Positions 1-8,483 of a DNA stretch of 64,000 bases are shown here, one piece after another. Source of the DNA: an uncultured Flavobacteriaceae bacterium (GTDB lineage Bacteria; Bacteroidota; Bacteroidia; Flavobacteriales; Flavobacteriaceae); the NCBI GenBank assembly GCA_947489085.1, contig CANLCJ010000002.1, forward strand, positions 62,001 through 126,000, written 5' to 3'. The notes under the pieces were generated by a model, which had not been told where the DNA came from, made no database searches, and worked only from the letters and a program-made list of their open reading frames with translations. The position numbers and the translations under genes were made by a program. Numbering within the stretch: position 1 is the first letter of the stretch; each line of letters begins with the position of its first letter.

Positions 1-243
1 TACTGGTCTATTTTCATTATCGAAAGTTGTAAGGTTAGGACCTGAAAAAGAAGCTGGGTTGCGCAAATTTATATGTATACTATCTGTATAGATACTTAAA
101 CTTCCCATACTCCTATTTTCTACAGTTCCTTTAAATTTGAGACTTCCTATACCATAAAATGAGTATGGTGAGTCTCCGCCTTTTTGGGCATAAGTTGTCA
201 CTGTAAAAATTGTAACAAAAACTACTAAAAGTTTTCTTATCAT
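1..243 (-). CDS. Outer-membrane protein, N-terminal part only
   Basis: The reading frame begins with ATG at 241-243 and runs off the left edge, so only about 81 residues are visible. The start follows the coaX stop codon with no gap (TGA then ATG), so the two are translationally coupled. The first 20 residues (MIRKLLVVFVTIFTVTTYAQ) form a signal peptide. The mature part (GGDSPYSFYGIGSLKFKG, then IHINLRNPASFSGPNL) resembles the start of flavobacterial FadL-like or other beta-barrel outer-membrane proteins. Family assignment is inferred from this fragment only. Confidence 0.7.
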   Translation of the reverse strand, partial: MIRKLLVVFVTIFTVTTYAQKGGDSPYSFYGIGSLKFKGTVENRSMGSLSIYTDSIHINLRNPASFSGPNLTTFDNENRPV

Positions 244-972
244 TCAATTAGAATTAAATTTCAAAATATAATTTAGACCTTCTAAAATAAAATTTGAGTT
301 GGCAAATATGCTACTTTTTAATTGTTCTGACAAGAAATTAGCATCACCCCCTGTTAAAATTATTGTTAAATCGGAATATTTTTCTTTATAGCGTTTCACA
401 AAGCCATCTATTTCATTTACAACACCATGAACCACACCAACATGCATTGAAGTGCTCGTAGAATCTCCTACCAAAAATTGTGGCTTTTCAGTGTTTAATA
501 ACGGTAAGTTTGCTGTTAAATTATTCAAAGCCTTATATCGTGTTCTTATTCCTGGAGAAATAGCCCCTCCTAAGTATGCATTATCTTGTGTAACAAAATC
601 GTAAGTAATACATGTTCCTGCATCTATAATTAGTGTATTGTTATTTGGGTATTTATAAACTGCTGCACTAACCAGCGCAATTCTATCTAAACCCAATGTA
701 TTTGGTGTTTTGTAAAGATTATAAAAAGGCACTTTAGTAAGGTGCGTTAATTCTAATAGCCTAAAATTATGCTTTAAGCATTTAATTTGCACTTTACTAA
801 TTGAAGCTACTGACGAAATAATGGCATTTTTTAATTCTGGATATTCTTTTTTAAGTGTTCTTATAATTTCTATAAAACGTTCTAGATCGACAGCTTTCTT
901 GTAAAGCAATTTATCCGCTTTAAAAACAGCAAATTTCACACGTGTATTACCAACATCGACAACTAAATTCAT
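244..972 (-). CDS. coaX: Type III pantothenate kinase
   Basis: It phosphorylates pantothenate, the first step of coenzyme A synthesis, in the cytosol. The 242 residues show the ASKHA-fold signatures of the family in order: DVGNTRVKF at the N-terminus (phosphate loop), GLDRIA near residue 94, IDAGTCITYDFV near residue 115, GGAISPGIRTR near residue 135 and LTGGDA near residue 207. Length is typical of CoaX. It is the upstream partner of an outer-membrane protein gene that starts directly after its stop codon. Identification is firm. Confidence 0.95.
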   Translation of the reverse strand: MNLVVDVGNTRVKFAVFKADKLLYKKAVDLERFIEIIRTLKKEYPELKNAIISSVASISKVQIKCLKHNFRLLELTHLTKVPFYNLYKTPNTLGLDRIALVSAAVYKYPNNNTLIIDAGTCITYDFVTQDNAYLGGAISPGIRTRYKALNNLTANLPLLNTEKPQFLVGDSTSTSMHVGVVHGVVNEIDGFVKRYKEKYSDLTIILTGGDANFLSEQLKSSIFANSNFILEGLNYILKFNSN

Positions 973-1073
973 AAAATGAGCTTAAAACGCAAAACTACAA
1001 AACCATGAGAACTAAACCTTTAAATATTTTACAATTCGAAAAGTAAAAAAAACTCATTTTTTTGCATTATTAT

Positions 1074-1105
1074 TTTGGCAAATACCAAAATTGAATATAT
1101 ATTTG
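1074..1105 (+). promoter_or_regulatory. Bacteroidota-type promoter of tRNA-Phe
   Basis: TTTG at 1074-1077 and TATATTTG at 1098-1105 are separated by 20 bases. This matches the Bacteroidota sigma-A consensus (TTTG, about 19-21 bases, TAnnTTTG). Transcription would start just before the tRNA at 1121. Confidence 0.75.
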
Positions 1106-1120
1106 CAACCGCTTTAGCGA

Positions 1121-1193
1121 GGTACCTTAGCTCAGTTGGTAGAGCAAAGGACTGAAAATCCTTGTGTCCCTGGTTCGATTCCTGGAGGTACCA
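1121..1193 (+). tRNA. tRNA-Phe (GAA)
   Basis: The 73-nt sequence folds as a standard cloverleaf. The acceptor stem is GGTACCT with AGGTACC, the anticodon stem is AAGGA/TCCTT around loop CTGAAAA (anticodon GAA at 1154-1156), and the T-loop is TTCGATT. The discriminator base is A at 1193. The terminal CCA is not encoded (the next bases are CAC). Confidence 0.97.
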
Positions 1194-1201
1194 CACAAGT
1201 T

Positions 1202-1232
1202 AAAACCCGAAACAATTGTTTCGGGTTTTTTT
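1202..1232 (+). terminator. Intrinsic terminator after tRNA-Phe
   Basis: Perfect 14-base arms (AAAACCCGAAACAA and its complement, 1202-1229) run into a T tract. The hairpin begins 9 bases after the tRNA end. Confidence 0.9.
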
Positions 1233-1375
1233 GTAGGCTATTTTTGACTCGTTTTAAACATTTTAATATATTTAAATGTTTAAATGTTTAAACTAAATTC
1301 CCCTCATTACTTTATTAATGCCAATTTGTAATTTAAACAACTTTTTACTTAAGATCATCAAAAAACAAATAGATA

Positions 1376-1975
1376 ATGATTCAAATTGAAGACAAACATT
1401 ATATAGGCAAAGGAGGATTTCAAAAATGCTACGTCCATCCCGATAATAATAACATATGTTTAAAGGTAAAAATAAATGAGTTTCATAAAGACCCTCGTGT
1501 AAACAGAGAAGTCGATTATTACAAAAAAATCCAAAAAAGGAAAGGGGAAATTCCTTTTATTGCAAAGTATCACGGAGAAACAATGACAAATTACGGCATG
1601 GCTTCTTTATATGATTTGGTAAGAGACGAGACGACAAATAAGGTTTCGTTAACTTTATACGATTATTTAAAAATGGATAATTCGCCTTTTTCTAATACTG
1701 TTTTAACTGAAGAAGTACTAGAACTGAAACAAAAACTAATTGCTCATAAAATTATTGTTCGAGATTTAATGGGCAAAAACATCTGTTGCAAAATATTAAA
1801 AGATCATTCAGTAGAACTGGTTATTGTTGATGGTGTTGGTCATAGAGATTTTATTCCTCTAGTAGATTGGATTTCTTTTTTTACAAAAAAGAAAATTGAT
1901 AAAATTTTTCACAAAAAAAAGCTATATGTTTTAGAGGAACATAAAAACTGGTTAAAAGCTAAATACCCAAGTTAA
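1376..1975 (+). CDS. YrbL-family kinase-like protein
   Basis: A 199-residue protein resembling the PhoP regulatory network protein YrbL, a small protein-kinase-fold family of unknown substrate. Visible kinase-like elements are a glycine-rich loop (IGKGGFQKCYVHP, residues 10-22), the conserved lysine in ICLKVKI (about residue 30), a catalytic-loop-like IVRDLMGKNICC (about residue 126) and a DFG-like IVDGVGHRDFIP (about residue 149). The gene stands alone behind the tRNA-Phe terminator. Enzymatic activity is inferred from the fold only. Confidence 0.75.
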   Translation: MIQIEDKHYIGKGGFQKCYVHPDNNNICLKVKINEFHKDPRVNREVDYYKKIQKRKGEIPFIAKYHGETMTNYGMASLYDLVRDETTNKVSLTLYDYLKMDNSPFSNTVLTEEVLELKQKLIAHKIIVRDLMGKNICCKILKDHSVELVIVDGVGHRDFIPLVDWISFFTKKKIDKIFHKKKLYVLEEHKNWLKAKYPS

Positions 1976-2270
1976 GATTACAGCTAAAACAAAAATAACG
2001 AGACAAACATCTTAAATTATATATCTGATTTTATTTTTAATATAGTTTCATTTCTAAGGCCTTTGTAAAAAACGCTTGTTTCTCAAACATTAAAACTCCT
2101 CAGGCTTTAAATTTTATATACTAATTTAATTTCTTTAAATTTAAAAGCATGAAAATAAATAAGATAACTTAACAGTAGTAATTGTAGCACTAAGCTTCGA
2201 ACATTGGACCAACTAACTTTTTGAGAGATGCCCGAAGCCTTTGTGCTAACCTACCTAATGCTATTAATTT

Positions 2271-2540
2271 TTATCTTAAGTATTTTTTTTGTGTTTCTAT
2301 TTTTTGCTCTAATAAAATTATAAGTTTGTCTTGGTATTCTTCTGGGATACTCCAAAAACTAGAAAACCAATGTACTCTTAAACTTTGTGGTGATTTCCCA
2401 AAATAATCTGCTACTTCTATTATAAATTTAGTTTTCTTATCTATTTGAGCATATAACGCTTTTATGTATGCTTTCTTGTTAAATGTTGGTGCCACAACTA
2501 TTGTCTTACTTTTAAATTTAATCTCATATGCCCACAACAC
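2271..2540 (-). CDS. Small putative DNA-binding protein, divergent from a repressor
   Basis: An 89-residue protein I do not recognise. The C-terminal half (VADYFGKSPQSLRVHW, then EEYQDKLIILLEQKI) looks like a helix-turn-helix followed by a basic helix. It is transcribed divergently from the XRE-type repressor at 2687, with operator-like repeats between them, reminiscent of a cI/cro arrangement. The region may be a remnant or cargo of an old mobile element. A reading frame on the opposite strand (2221-2406) overlaps it and looks like a shadow. Function is unproven. Confidence 0.5.
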   Translation of the reverse strand: MLWAYEIKFKSKTIVVAPTFNKKAYIKALYAQIDKKTKFIIEVADYFGKSPQSLRVHWFSSFWSIPEEYQDKLIILLEQKIETQKKYLR

Positions 2541-2594
2541 TTTAAACCTAAAATGGTATGATTTCTTTGGTTTAAGACACTTTTTGTTATTACT

Positions 2595-2633
2595 TTGTTA
2601 TTGTATGTAACAAATATATAGAGTTTTTCTCTA
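2595..2633. promoter_or_regulatory. Operator-like inverted repeats in a divergent promoter
   Basis: Two dyads sit between the divergent genes: TTGTTA at 2595-2600 with TAACAA at 2608-2613, and the perfect TAGAG-TTTTT-CTCTA at 2619-2633. A further TTAGAG...AGAGAA copy lies around 2648-2667. They are natural sites for the XRE-type protein encoded just to the right. Confidence 0.45.
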
Positions 2634-2686
2634 ATATAGAAATATAATTAGAGTTTTTTTAGAGAATTTACCTAAATCATAAGTTT

Positions 2687-3403
2687 TTGAGCGTAAAAGA
2701 GAGGTTGAAAAGTTTTATAAGAGACGAAGGTTTGTCCATCAAAGCCTTTGAAGAGTCTATCAATGTCTCTAACGGATACGTTAATAGCATCTCTAAAGGC
2801 ATAGGTAGTGACAAAATAGAGATAATTTTAGAGAATTACCCTAATTTGAATTTAGAATGGCTTTTAACTGGTAAATTTGCTGAAGATGCCGCTAACGAAC
2901 CTGATATAGATTATAAAATTGAAGGCCCTATATTAGATGCGCCCCCCTTATTTAATTTTGCAATTGTAATTCCTTCGGAACAGCGTAAAAATTTAGAACA
3001 ATCTTATTTTGACTGTTCTTGTTTTAACGATTTTGAAAAGGAAAAATTAGCGGCCAGCTACATCCAATCCAGTAACAACAATTGGTTTAAAGTTGAAATT
3101 ATAGATTCTGCCATGGATAACGGCGCTAAATATTCTCTTACTAAAGGCGATTGGGTTTACTGTAAATCTATAAGCAAAAAATATTGGAAAGATGGCTTTA
3201 AGGTTACTGCTGATTCTGTGTTTTGTTTTTTCCATAACGAACGTGGTATTATTTTTAGAAAAATTAAAGCTCAAAACGCCCTTACTGGCGAATTAACACT
3301 TAAAGCTATAAACGACAACAAATACTCTTTTCCAGATTTTAAGATTAAAATTTCTGAATGCTCTTTTATATGCAATGTCATTACAGTGCTTAGCGCTTTG
3401 TAA
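2687..3403 (+). CDS. XRE/LexA-like repressor
   Basis: A 238-residue regulator. Residues 1-60 form an XRE-type helix-turn-helix (IKAFEESINVSNGYVNSISKG, then LNLEWLLTGK, typical of phage CI-like proteins). The C-terminal half resembles an S24/LexA peptidase fold: IIDSAMDNG stands where the catalytic serine motif would be, followed by KGDWVYCK. The usual catalytic lysine is not obvious, so self-cleavage is doubtful. The start codon is TTG at 2687; no in-frame ATG gives a complete HTH. It probably binds the dyads upstream and controls itself and the divergent 89-residue protein. Confidence 0.7.
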   Translation: MSVKERLKSFIRDEGLSIKAFEESINVSNGYVNSISKGIGSDKIEIILENYPNLNLEWLLTGKFAEDAANEPDIDYKIEGPILDAPPLFNFAIVIPSEQRKNLEQSYFDCSCFNDFEKEKLAASYIQSSNNNWFKVEIIDSAMDNGAKYSLTKGDWVYCKSISKKYWKDGFKVTADSVFCFFHNERGIIFRKIKAQNALTGELTLKAINDNKYSFPDFKIKISECSFICNVITVLSAL

Positions 3404-3491
3404 AAAATCTAATTCATTTCTTTTAGAATATTTACTTGCTTATAACAATGCTTCTATAGCATGCTTCAAAGTAGATAATTGCTTAAATTTG

Positions 3492-3541
3492 TAACTTTGT
3501 TTTACAGAACATTAATTTCAACCCTAGGCAAAAAGTTTTGC
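3492..3541 (+). promoter_or_regulatory. Candidate promoter and operator of the LacI-family gene
   Basis: TAACTTTG at 3492-3499 fits the TAnnTTTG -7 consensus. Downstream lies the dyad GCAAAA-AG-TTTTGC (3528-3541), whose size and symmetry suit a LacI-family operator. It sits about 19 bases before the start codon, which suggests autoregulation. Confidence 0.45.
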
Positions 3542-3559
3542 TAAAACATTTTCAACCAA

Positions 3560-4582
3560 ATGCCAAAGCGTATTACCTTAAAACATATAGCAAATACTTT
3601 TGGGGTCTCTATAGCTACAGTATCTAAAGCTTTAAGTGATAGCTACGAAATTAGCACTAGCACAAAAGAAAAAATTGTAGCTTATGCTAAAGCGAACAAC
3701 TATAAATCTAAAAGCATAGATCTTAACTTACTGCACAAAAAAACGAAAACTATAGGTGTTATTATACCCAATATTATGAATAGTTTTTTTGCTAAAGTAT
3801 TTGTGGGTATCGAAGCTAAGGCTACGGAATGTGGCTATCATTTAATTTCTTGCATTTCTAACGAGTCTTTCGAAAAAGAAGCAAAAACTATAGAACTTTT
3901 AAAAAGCGATACTTTAGATGGTATTATAATCTCTCTTGCAGAGGAAACACAAATAAAACAAGAGTACACACACATAAAAAACGCCATTAACGAAGGCGTT
4001 CCTGTGGTTATGTTCGATCGTGTTGCAGATGCTATTGCTTGCGACAAAATAGTTATAGACGATGTTGAAGGTGCCTACCGTGCAACAAAACACTTAATTA
4101 AAACTGGCTGCAAGCATATTGCACTGGTTTCTGTTATAGATAGTTTAAGCGTTGGCAAGTTGAGAGTTGAAGGCTTTGAAAATGCTTTAAAGGAGCATGA
4201 TAAACCTATTGTAGATAGAAATATTGTACGCATTGGAAAGCACGAAGATTTTGATACGGCTTTAAAAATTGTACTTGCCGATAAAACAATAGATGGCATT
4301 CTATGTCTCGAAGAAACTTCTGCTGTACACACTTTACGTTTGGTAAAGCAAATGAATTACAAGATTCCTGAAGACATAGCAATAGCTTGTTTTACCAACG
4401 GAAGCCTTCTGCAACATCTTACCCCTTCGATATCTGCTATAAGCCAACATGGCAAATATATTGGACAAACCGCAGCCAGCATGCTTATTAAACGTATAGA
4501 AAACGACACGCAAGCTACAAGTTTTGAGACAAAAGTTGTTAAAACAACATTTATAGAACGAGAGAGCACCAAAAAACATTAA
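3560..4582 (+). CDS. LacI-family transcriptional regulator
   Basis: A 340-residue repressor of the LacI/GalR family. The N-terminal HTH (ITLKHIANTFGVSIATVSKALS) and hinge helix are complete, followed by the periplasmic-binding-protein-like ligand domain (KTIGVIIPNIMNSFFAKVF from about residue 62). The effector is probably a sugar, as for most family members, but no carbohydrate operon adjoins the gene. The nearest candidate target is the secreted glycosidase at 6178-8136. It converges with pdhB across a shared terminator. Confidence 0.9.
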   Translation: MPKRITLKHIANTFGVSIATVSKALSDSYEISTSTKEKIVAYAKANNYKSKSIDLNLLHKKTKTIGVIIPNIMNSFFAKVFVGIEAKATECGYHLISCISNESFEKEAKTIELLKSDTLDGIIISLAEETQIKQEYTHIKNAINEGVPVVMFDRVADAIACDKIVIDDVEGAYRATKHLIKTGCKHIALVSVIDSLSVGKLRVEGFENALKEHDKPIVDRNIVRIGKHEDFDTALKIVLADKTIDGILCLEETSAVHTLRLVKQMNYKIPEDIAIACFTNGSLLQHLTPSISAISQHGKYIGQTAASMLIKRIENDTQATSFETKVVKTTFIERESTKKH

Positions 4583-4760
4583 GTACCAGCTTTTCTATAA
4601 CTTACCTCAGTTCTTCCAAAATTAATATTATAACAAAACATTAAACACAATGTTTTCAAGAACAAAATACTTTATTTGTATTTTAAAACTTAGCAAATGA
4701 AAATTTTGACATACTATTTTACAGCCCGTAATAATACGATGAATAAGTATTTCTTATAAA

Positions 4761-4835
4761 TATGTTGAATTATGTTTCGCTAGTCAAAGGCAAAGCAAAT
4801 AAAATTCAGCCCTAGTTAAAGTTTCACTTTTAACA
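4761..4835. repeat. Diverged intergenic repeat, copy 1
   Basis: TATGTTGAATTATGTTTCGC, then TAGTC and AGTTAAAGTTTC followed by CTTTT, match a second intergenic copy at 12701-12771. It fills most of the 319-base gap between the LacI gene and pdhB. I see no open frame here. Confidence 0.5.
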
Positions 4836-4838
4836 TAA

Positions 4839-4876
4839 AAAAACGCCATTAACATAAAAATGCTAATGGCGTTTTT
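4839..4876. terminator. Bidirectional terminator
   Basis: Perfect 13-base arms AAAAACGCCATTA (4839-4851) and TAATGGCGTTTTT (4864-4876) separate the convergent LacI-family gene and pdhB. Confidence 0.85.
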
Positions 4877-4901
4877 AATCACTTTATATGTATTGTATCC
4901 T

Positions 4902-5882
4902 CTAAGCTCTGTAAAGCACTTTATTTACAGCTTTGATAACATCTTTATAATTTGGCAACCACTCTTCCAATAAAACTGGAGAATAAGGCGCTGGTGTATC
5001 TGCGGTATTTATTTTTACTATCGGTGCATCCAAATAATCAAAAGCTTCGCTTTGCACCAAATACGTAATTTCAGTAGATACATTTCCAAAAGGCCACGCC
5101 TCTTCTAAAACCACAAGTCTATTTGTTTTCTTAACAGATTCTAATATAGCTTTTCTGTCCATTGGTCTAACAGTACGTAAATCTATGATTTCGCAAGAAA
5201 TACCATCCTTCTCCAACTCGTCTGCAGCTTTGTAGGCCTCTTTTATGATTTTACCAAAAGATACTATGGTAACATCTTCTCCTTTTCTTTTAATTTCTGC
5301 AACTCCTATAGGTAATACATACTCACCTTCTGGAACCTCACCTTTATCGCCATACATTTGCTCACTCTCCATGAAGATTACAGGATCGTCGTCTCTAATT
5401 GCTGCTTTAAGTAACCCTTTTGCATCGTAAGGATTAGAAGGCACTACAACTTTAAGACCGGGCGTATTAGCAAACCAGTTTTCAAATGCTTGAGAGTGGG
5501 TAGCTCCTAATTGTCCTGCAGAAGCCGTTGGCCCTCTAAACACTATTGGACATTTAAATTGTCCTCCAGACATTTGTCTAATTTTAGCCGCATTATTAAT
5601 AATTTGATCAATTCCCACCAAAGAAAAGTTAAAAGTCATGTATTCAACTATTGGTCTATTACCTGTCATAGTTGAGCCCACAGCAATACCAGCAAAACCT
5701 AACTCTGCAATTGGTGTATCTATAACGCGCTTTTCCCCAAACTCATCTAACATTCCTTTAGATGCCTTGTAAGCACCGTTATATTCAGCAACTTCCTCTC
5801 CCATTAAATATACGCTTTCATCTCTGCGCATTTCTTCACTCATGGCTTCGCAAATTGCCTCTCTGAATTGAATTGTTTTCAT
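4902..5882 (-). CDS. pdhB: Pyruvate dehydrogenase E1 component, beta subunit
   Basis: The beta chain of the thiamine-diphosphate-dependent E1 enzyme that decarboxylates pyruvate in the pyruvate dehydrogenase complex. The 326 residues match the family length. Visible hallmarks are FREAICEAMSEEM at the N-terminus, MGEEVAEYNGAYKASKG (cofactor-contact region), DTPIAELGFAGIAVG, GPTASAGQLGATHSQAFE and the transketolase C-terminal domain starting at IVSFGKIIKEAY. The alpha subunit and E2 are not adjacent. The gene ends at the bidirectional terminator shared with the LacI-family gene. Confidence 0.93.
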   Translation of the reverse strand: MKTIQFREAICEAMSEEMRRDESVYLMGEEVAEYNGAYKASKGMLDEFGEKRVIDTPIAELGFAGIAVGSTMTGNRPIVEYMTFNFSLVGIDQIINNAAKIRQMSGGQFKCPIVFRGPTASAGQLGATHSQAFENWFANTPGLKVVVPSNPYDAKGLLKAAIRDDDPVIFMESEQMYGDKGEVPEGEYVLPIGVAEIKRKGEDVTIVSFGKIIKEAYKAADELEKDGISCEIIDLRTVRPMDRKAILESVKKTNRLVVLEEAWPFGNVSTEITYLVQSEAFDYLDAPIVKINTADTPAPYSPVLLEEWLPNYKDVIKAVNKVLYRA

Positions 5883-6109
5883 TTATTATTGATTGTTGTT
5901 ACTTTTAGATGAACAAAAATAAGGAAATAATCGTCAATTTTTACTCTCCCGGAAGAAACTAATTAAAATATGTTATTGTATAAAAAATTAGGCTTAGAAA
6001 TTAAATTTAAAATAGTCTATCTACCATTTCTTTAAGATTTAACTATCGCTTTTAAATTATCTCAACTTTTACCACTCTCAAAATATAATATCTAAAACAC
6101 TTTGATAGC

Positions 6110-6145
6110 AAAACACCGTTATATAAATTTATACAACGGTGTTTT
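6110..6145 (-). terminator. Terminator of the secreted glycosidase gene
   Basis: Arms AAAACACCGTT (6110-6120) and AACGGTGTTTT (6135-6145), with inner TATAAATTTATA, lie 33 bases beyond the glycosidase stop codon. Confidence 0.75.
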
Positions 6146-6177
6146 GAGTAAACTTTATTTTAAAGAAGTAATTTGTT

Positions 6178-8136
6178 TTAGTTAACAACTAGCTTATTAA
6201 CAAATCTTCTATTATTACCATCTGTAACACTTACCAAATAGACACCTGCATTAAGTATATTGGCCGTATCCAATTGTACGTTTGTTTGGTTGGTTTCTGT
6301 TTCGAATACAGTTTTACCCAACAAATCTGTAATTACAATATTCGCGTTGTTCATCCCTTTAAGGACTATGTTTAGTATGGATGATGTTGGATTAGGAAAT
6401 AACACCACAGCATTATCATCATCTAAGTTTGCATTGTCGTTAGTAGATAGTATTGGAGCTCCAACACCAAAACTCATATCGACACCAACCAGAGAATATG
6501 GTGGTACTAATATAGCATCTGTATCGCTTTCTTCTTCTAAAACCGCAATAGATTGAATTGTTGTAAGACTTTCCCATCTCACGCCTCGAGAAACATAGTT
6601 AATACTATTTTCCGTATTTCCATCTCTATTCACGATTAAACGACCTGTCCTGTTCGTTTTATTTATAATAACCAAACGCGGTGCACCACTTTCTGTTCTT
6701 ACAGATATAACTGTTAAGGCATTAACTTCTTGAAGCGGATTACTTTGCCCATTAACCGTTAATTCTGGAGATGTTACTGTTGCGCTATTAAATAACTCTG
6801 AATCTCTTAAATTGTCTCTCAATACTCTATAGATATCGCCATAACCTGTAGGTGTTGCAACAACTTGTCCATTAACACGTTCTAGAGTAAATTGGGAGTT
6901 TAACCCAACTGTAGAAAACCAATTGACACGCTCTATTTCTAAACGGTCTTGGTTACGTATTAAGTGAGAATAAGTGTCTGCCGAGCCTAAAAAACTAGCA
7001 CCTATACCGTCTTCCCGGCTTCCTGCTACCCCCCATTCTGTGAGCCAAATGGAATTTTTAGATTCGCTAACCTGAGTTCTACAATACGTTAAAGATTCAT
7101 CCATTGTAACACTGGCAGATAATAACCTTCGTAATGAATTATCAGACAATTGGTTCGGTTCGAGACCATTATCACCTCTATCCACATTAACATACCTGTG
7201 CACTACCAAGGCATCAAAAAAACTTTCGTCTTGAGTAATTAAATCATTAAAGCGCTGATCGCTCTCTCTTCTTGATAAGGGTTCTAAAGGATCTCCTGGT
7301 CTATAAGCTATTGGTATTGCAAAACGCACGGTTCTGCCTAACTGGCTTGCTCTCGACTTGATCTCACTTACAATCGCTGCTGCACGTGTACGCCATTGCG
7401 CCTCTGTATTTATAGTTCCAGATCTTTGGCTTCTAAAAAAGAACTCGTTACCCAGTTCCATATCTCTTACATCATGACCATCGGCTATCATAGAAGACCA
7501 ACGTCTTCCATTAGAGTCTACATCGTTTCCTATAATACTTAGCACAGTGAGTAAATTTAATGGTCTGCCCAAATCTTCCGCCGTATCAAAAATACCTCTT
7601 AAAGCAGGATAACCTATACGCACATTAACAGGACTATTGTGATCTGAAATTACACGCCCATTAGCAGCAATAAAAGGATCTATAATATGCCTGGAATCTG
7701 CAGCAGCTATTTCTTCACCTTCATCGTCTAAAACACGTTCCCAGTGGTAAGTATTAGCAAATACACCTTGAGGAAAACGTATCGCCACAGGGTCGTTTTC
7801 TTCAATAAATCTTTGTCCTTCTAAACTATTAAAACCTTGATTGGCTGCGTTTCTAGTTATAACATTACCCTCAGCATCTAATAATGGCGCTCTCGATAAA
7901 AGCAATCTAGCGACACTAGTATTAAAATCCACATTACTACCCAACAATAAATTATTAAAAGGTGTTACACCCTCATTTGTATTAATTGTTATGGTATTGT
8001 TAAAAGTTCCTCCACTTAGAGGTATTTCATCAAAAGGAAAGTCATTTTGAGCCTTTGCAATACCCAAGCTGCAAAATGCCGAGAGTGTCAAAAGAAATTT
8101 TCGTCCTTCTAATACTTTAAGGTAATTTTTTTTCAT
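6178..8136 (-). CDS. Secreted clan GH-A-like glycoside hydrolase with T9SS sorting domain
   Basis: The start is set at 8136, where MKKNYLKVLEGRKFLLTL begins a clean signal peptide ending at AKAQ; the longer frame to 8226 would add 30 residues that hide it. The body (about residues 50-460) looks like a TIM-barrel glycosidase: MELGNEFFF fits a barrel acid/base Asn-Glu motif and IWLTEWGVAGS fits a nucleophile strand, as in GH39/GH51/GH79-type enzymes. A beta-sandwich-like region follows. The C-terminal ~75 residues (VVLFPNPTSSILNIVLKG ... GVYLVSVTDG ... NKLVVN) are a type A T9SS sorting domain. Substrate is unknown, probably a plant or algal polysaccharide. Confidence 0.75.
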   Translation of the reverse strand: MKKNYLKVLEGRKFLLTLSAFCSLGIAKAQNDFPFDEIPLSGGTFNNTITINTNEGVTPFNNLLLGSNVDFNTSVARLLLSRAPLLDAEGNVITRNAANQGFNSLEGQRFIEENDPVAIRFPQGVFANTYHWERVLDDEGEEIAAADSRHIIDPFIAANGRVISDHNSPVNVRIGYPALRGIFDTAEDLGRPLNLLTVLSIIGNDVDSNGRRWSSMIADGHDVRDMELGNEFFFRSQRSGTINTEAQWRTRAAAIVSEIKSRASQLGRTVRFAIPIAYRPGDPLEPLSRRESDQRFNDLITQDESFFDALVVHRYVNVDRGDNGLEPNQLSDNSLRRLLSASVTMDESLTYCRTQVSESKNSIWLTEWGVAGSREDGIGASFLGSADTYSHLIRNQDRLEIERVNWFSTVGLNSQFTLERVNGQVVATPTGYGDIYRVLRDNLRDSELFNSATVTSPELTVNGQSNPLQEVNALTVISVRTESGAPRLVIINKTNRTGRLIVNRDGNTENSINYVSRGVRWESLTTIQSIAVLEEESDTDAILVPPYSLVGVDMSFGVGAPILSTNDNANLDDDNAVVLFPNPTSSILNIVLKGMNNANIVITDLLGKTVFETETNQTNVQLDTANILNAGVYLVSVTDGNNRRFVNKLVVN

Positions 8137-8394
8137 TTCTTTAAATTTTTTTGATAAAAAAGGAGGTGTGATTTGAGATTGCCCTTTAGTCTTTAGTACG
8201 TAAAAACAGAGATTACTTACAATCAATCGTCAAAAAAATATTAAGAAGGTTTAAAACAATAATTTTAAGTTATTAATATCACACACATTAGATTGTTACC
8301 CAATCTAGGTCTTCGTAATATTTAGTGCAGTAAACCTCAAAACACAACATAAATAAGCCCATTATTTAGAGGAGCATTAATCTAAAGAACCTTT

Positions 8395-8422
8395 AAAAAT
8401 ACTATGCATGCATAGTATTTTT
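8395..8422. promoter_or_regulatory. 28-bp perfect palindrome in the glycosidase-etfB divergent region
   Basis: The 28 bases 8395-8422 are exactly self-complementary, centred on TATGCATGCATA with flanking A5/T5. There is no central loop, so a protein-bound operator fits better than a terminator. It is 62 bases before the etfB start codon and lies in the only long spacer between the two divergent genes. Confidence 0.55.
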
Positions 8423-8483
8423 GAAATAAAATAACTAACTTCGTTGAATAAATAAAAGTGAGAGGATTTAATATATAGTTTTT

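Noticed and set aside
2221-2406. Open frame on the plus strand opposite the 89-residue protein
   Set aside because: It overlaps a frame with better protein character and has low-complexity Cys/Phe-rich composition, typical of a shadow.
8395-8422. Reading the 28-bp palindrome as a terminator
   Set aside because: It has no loop and lies between divergent starts, where no transcript is expected to end.
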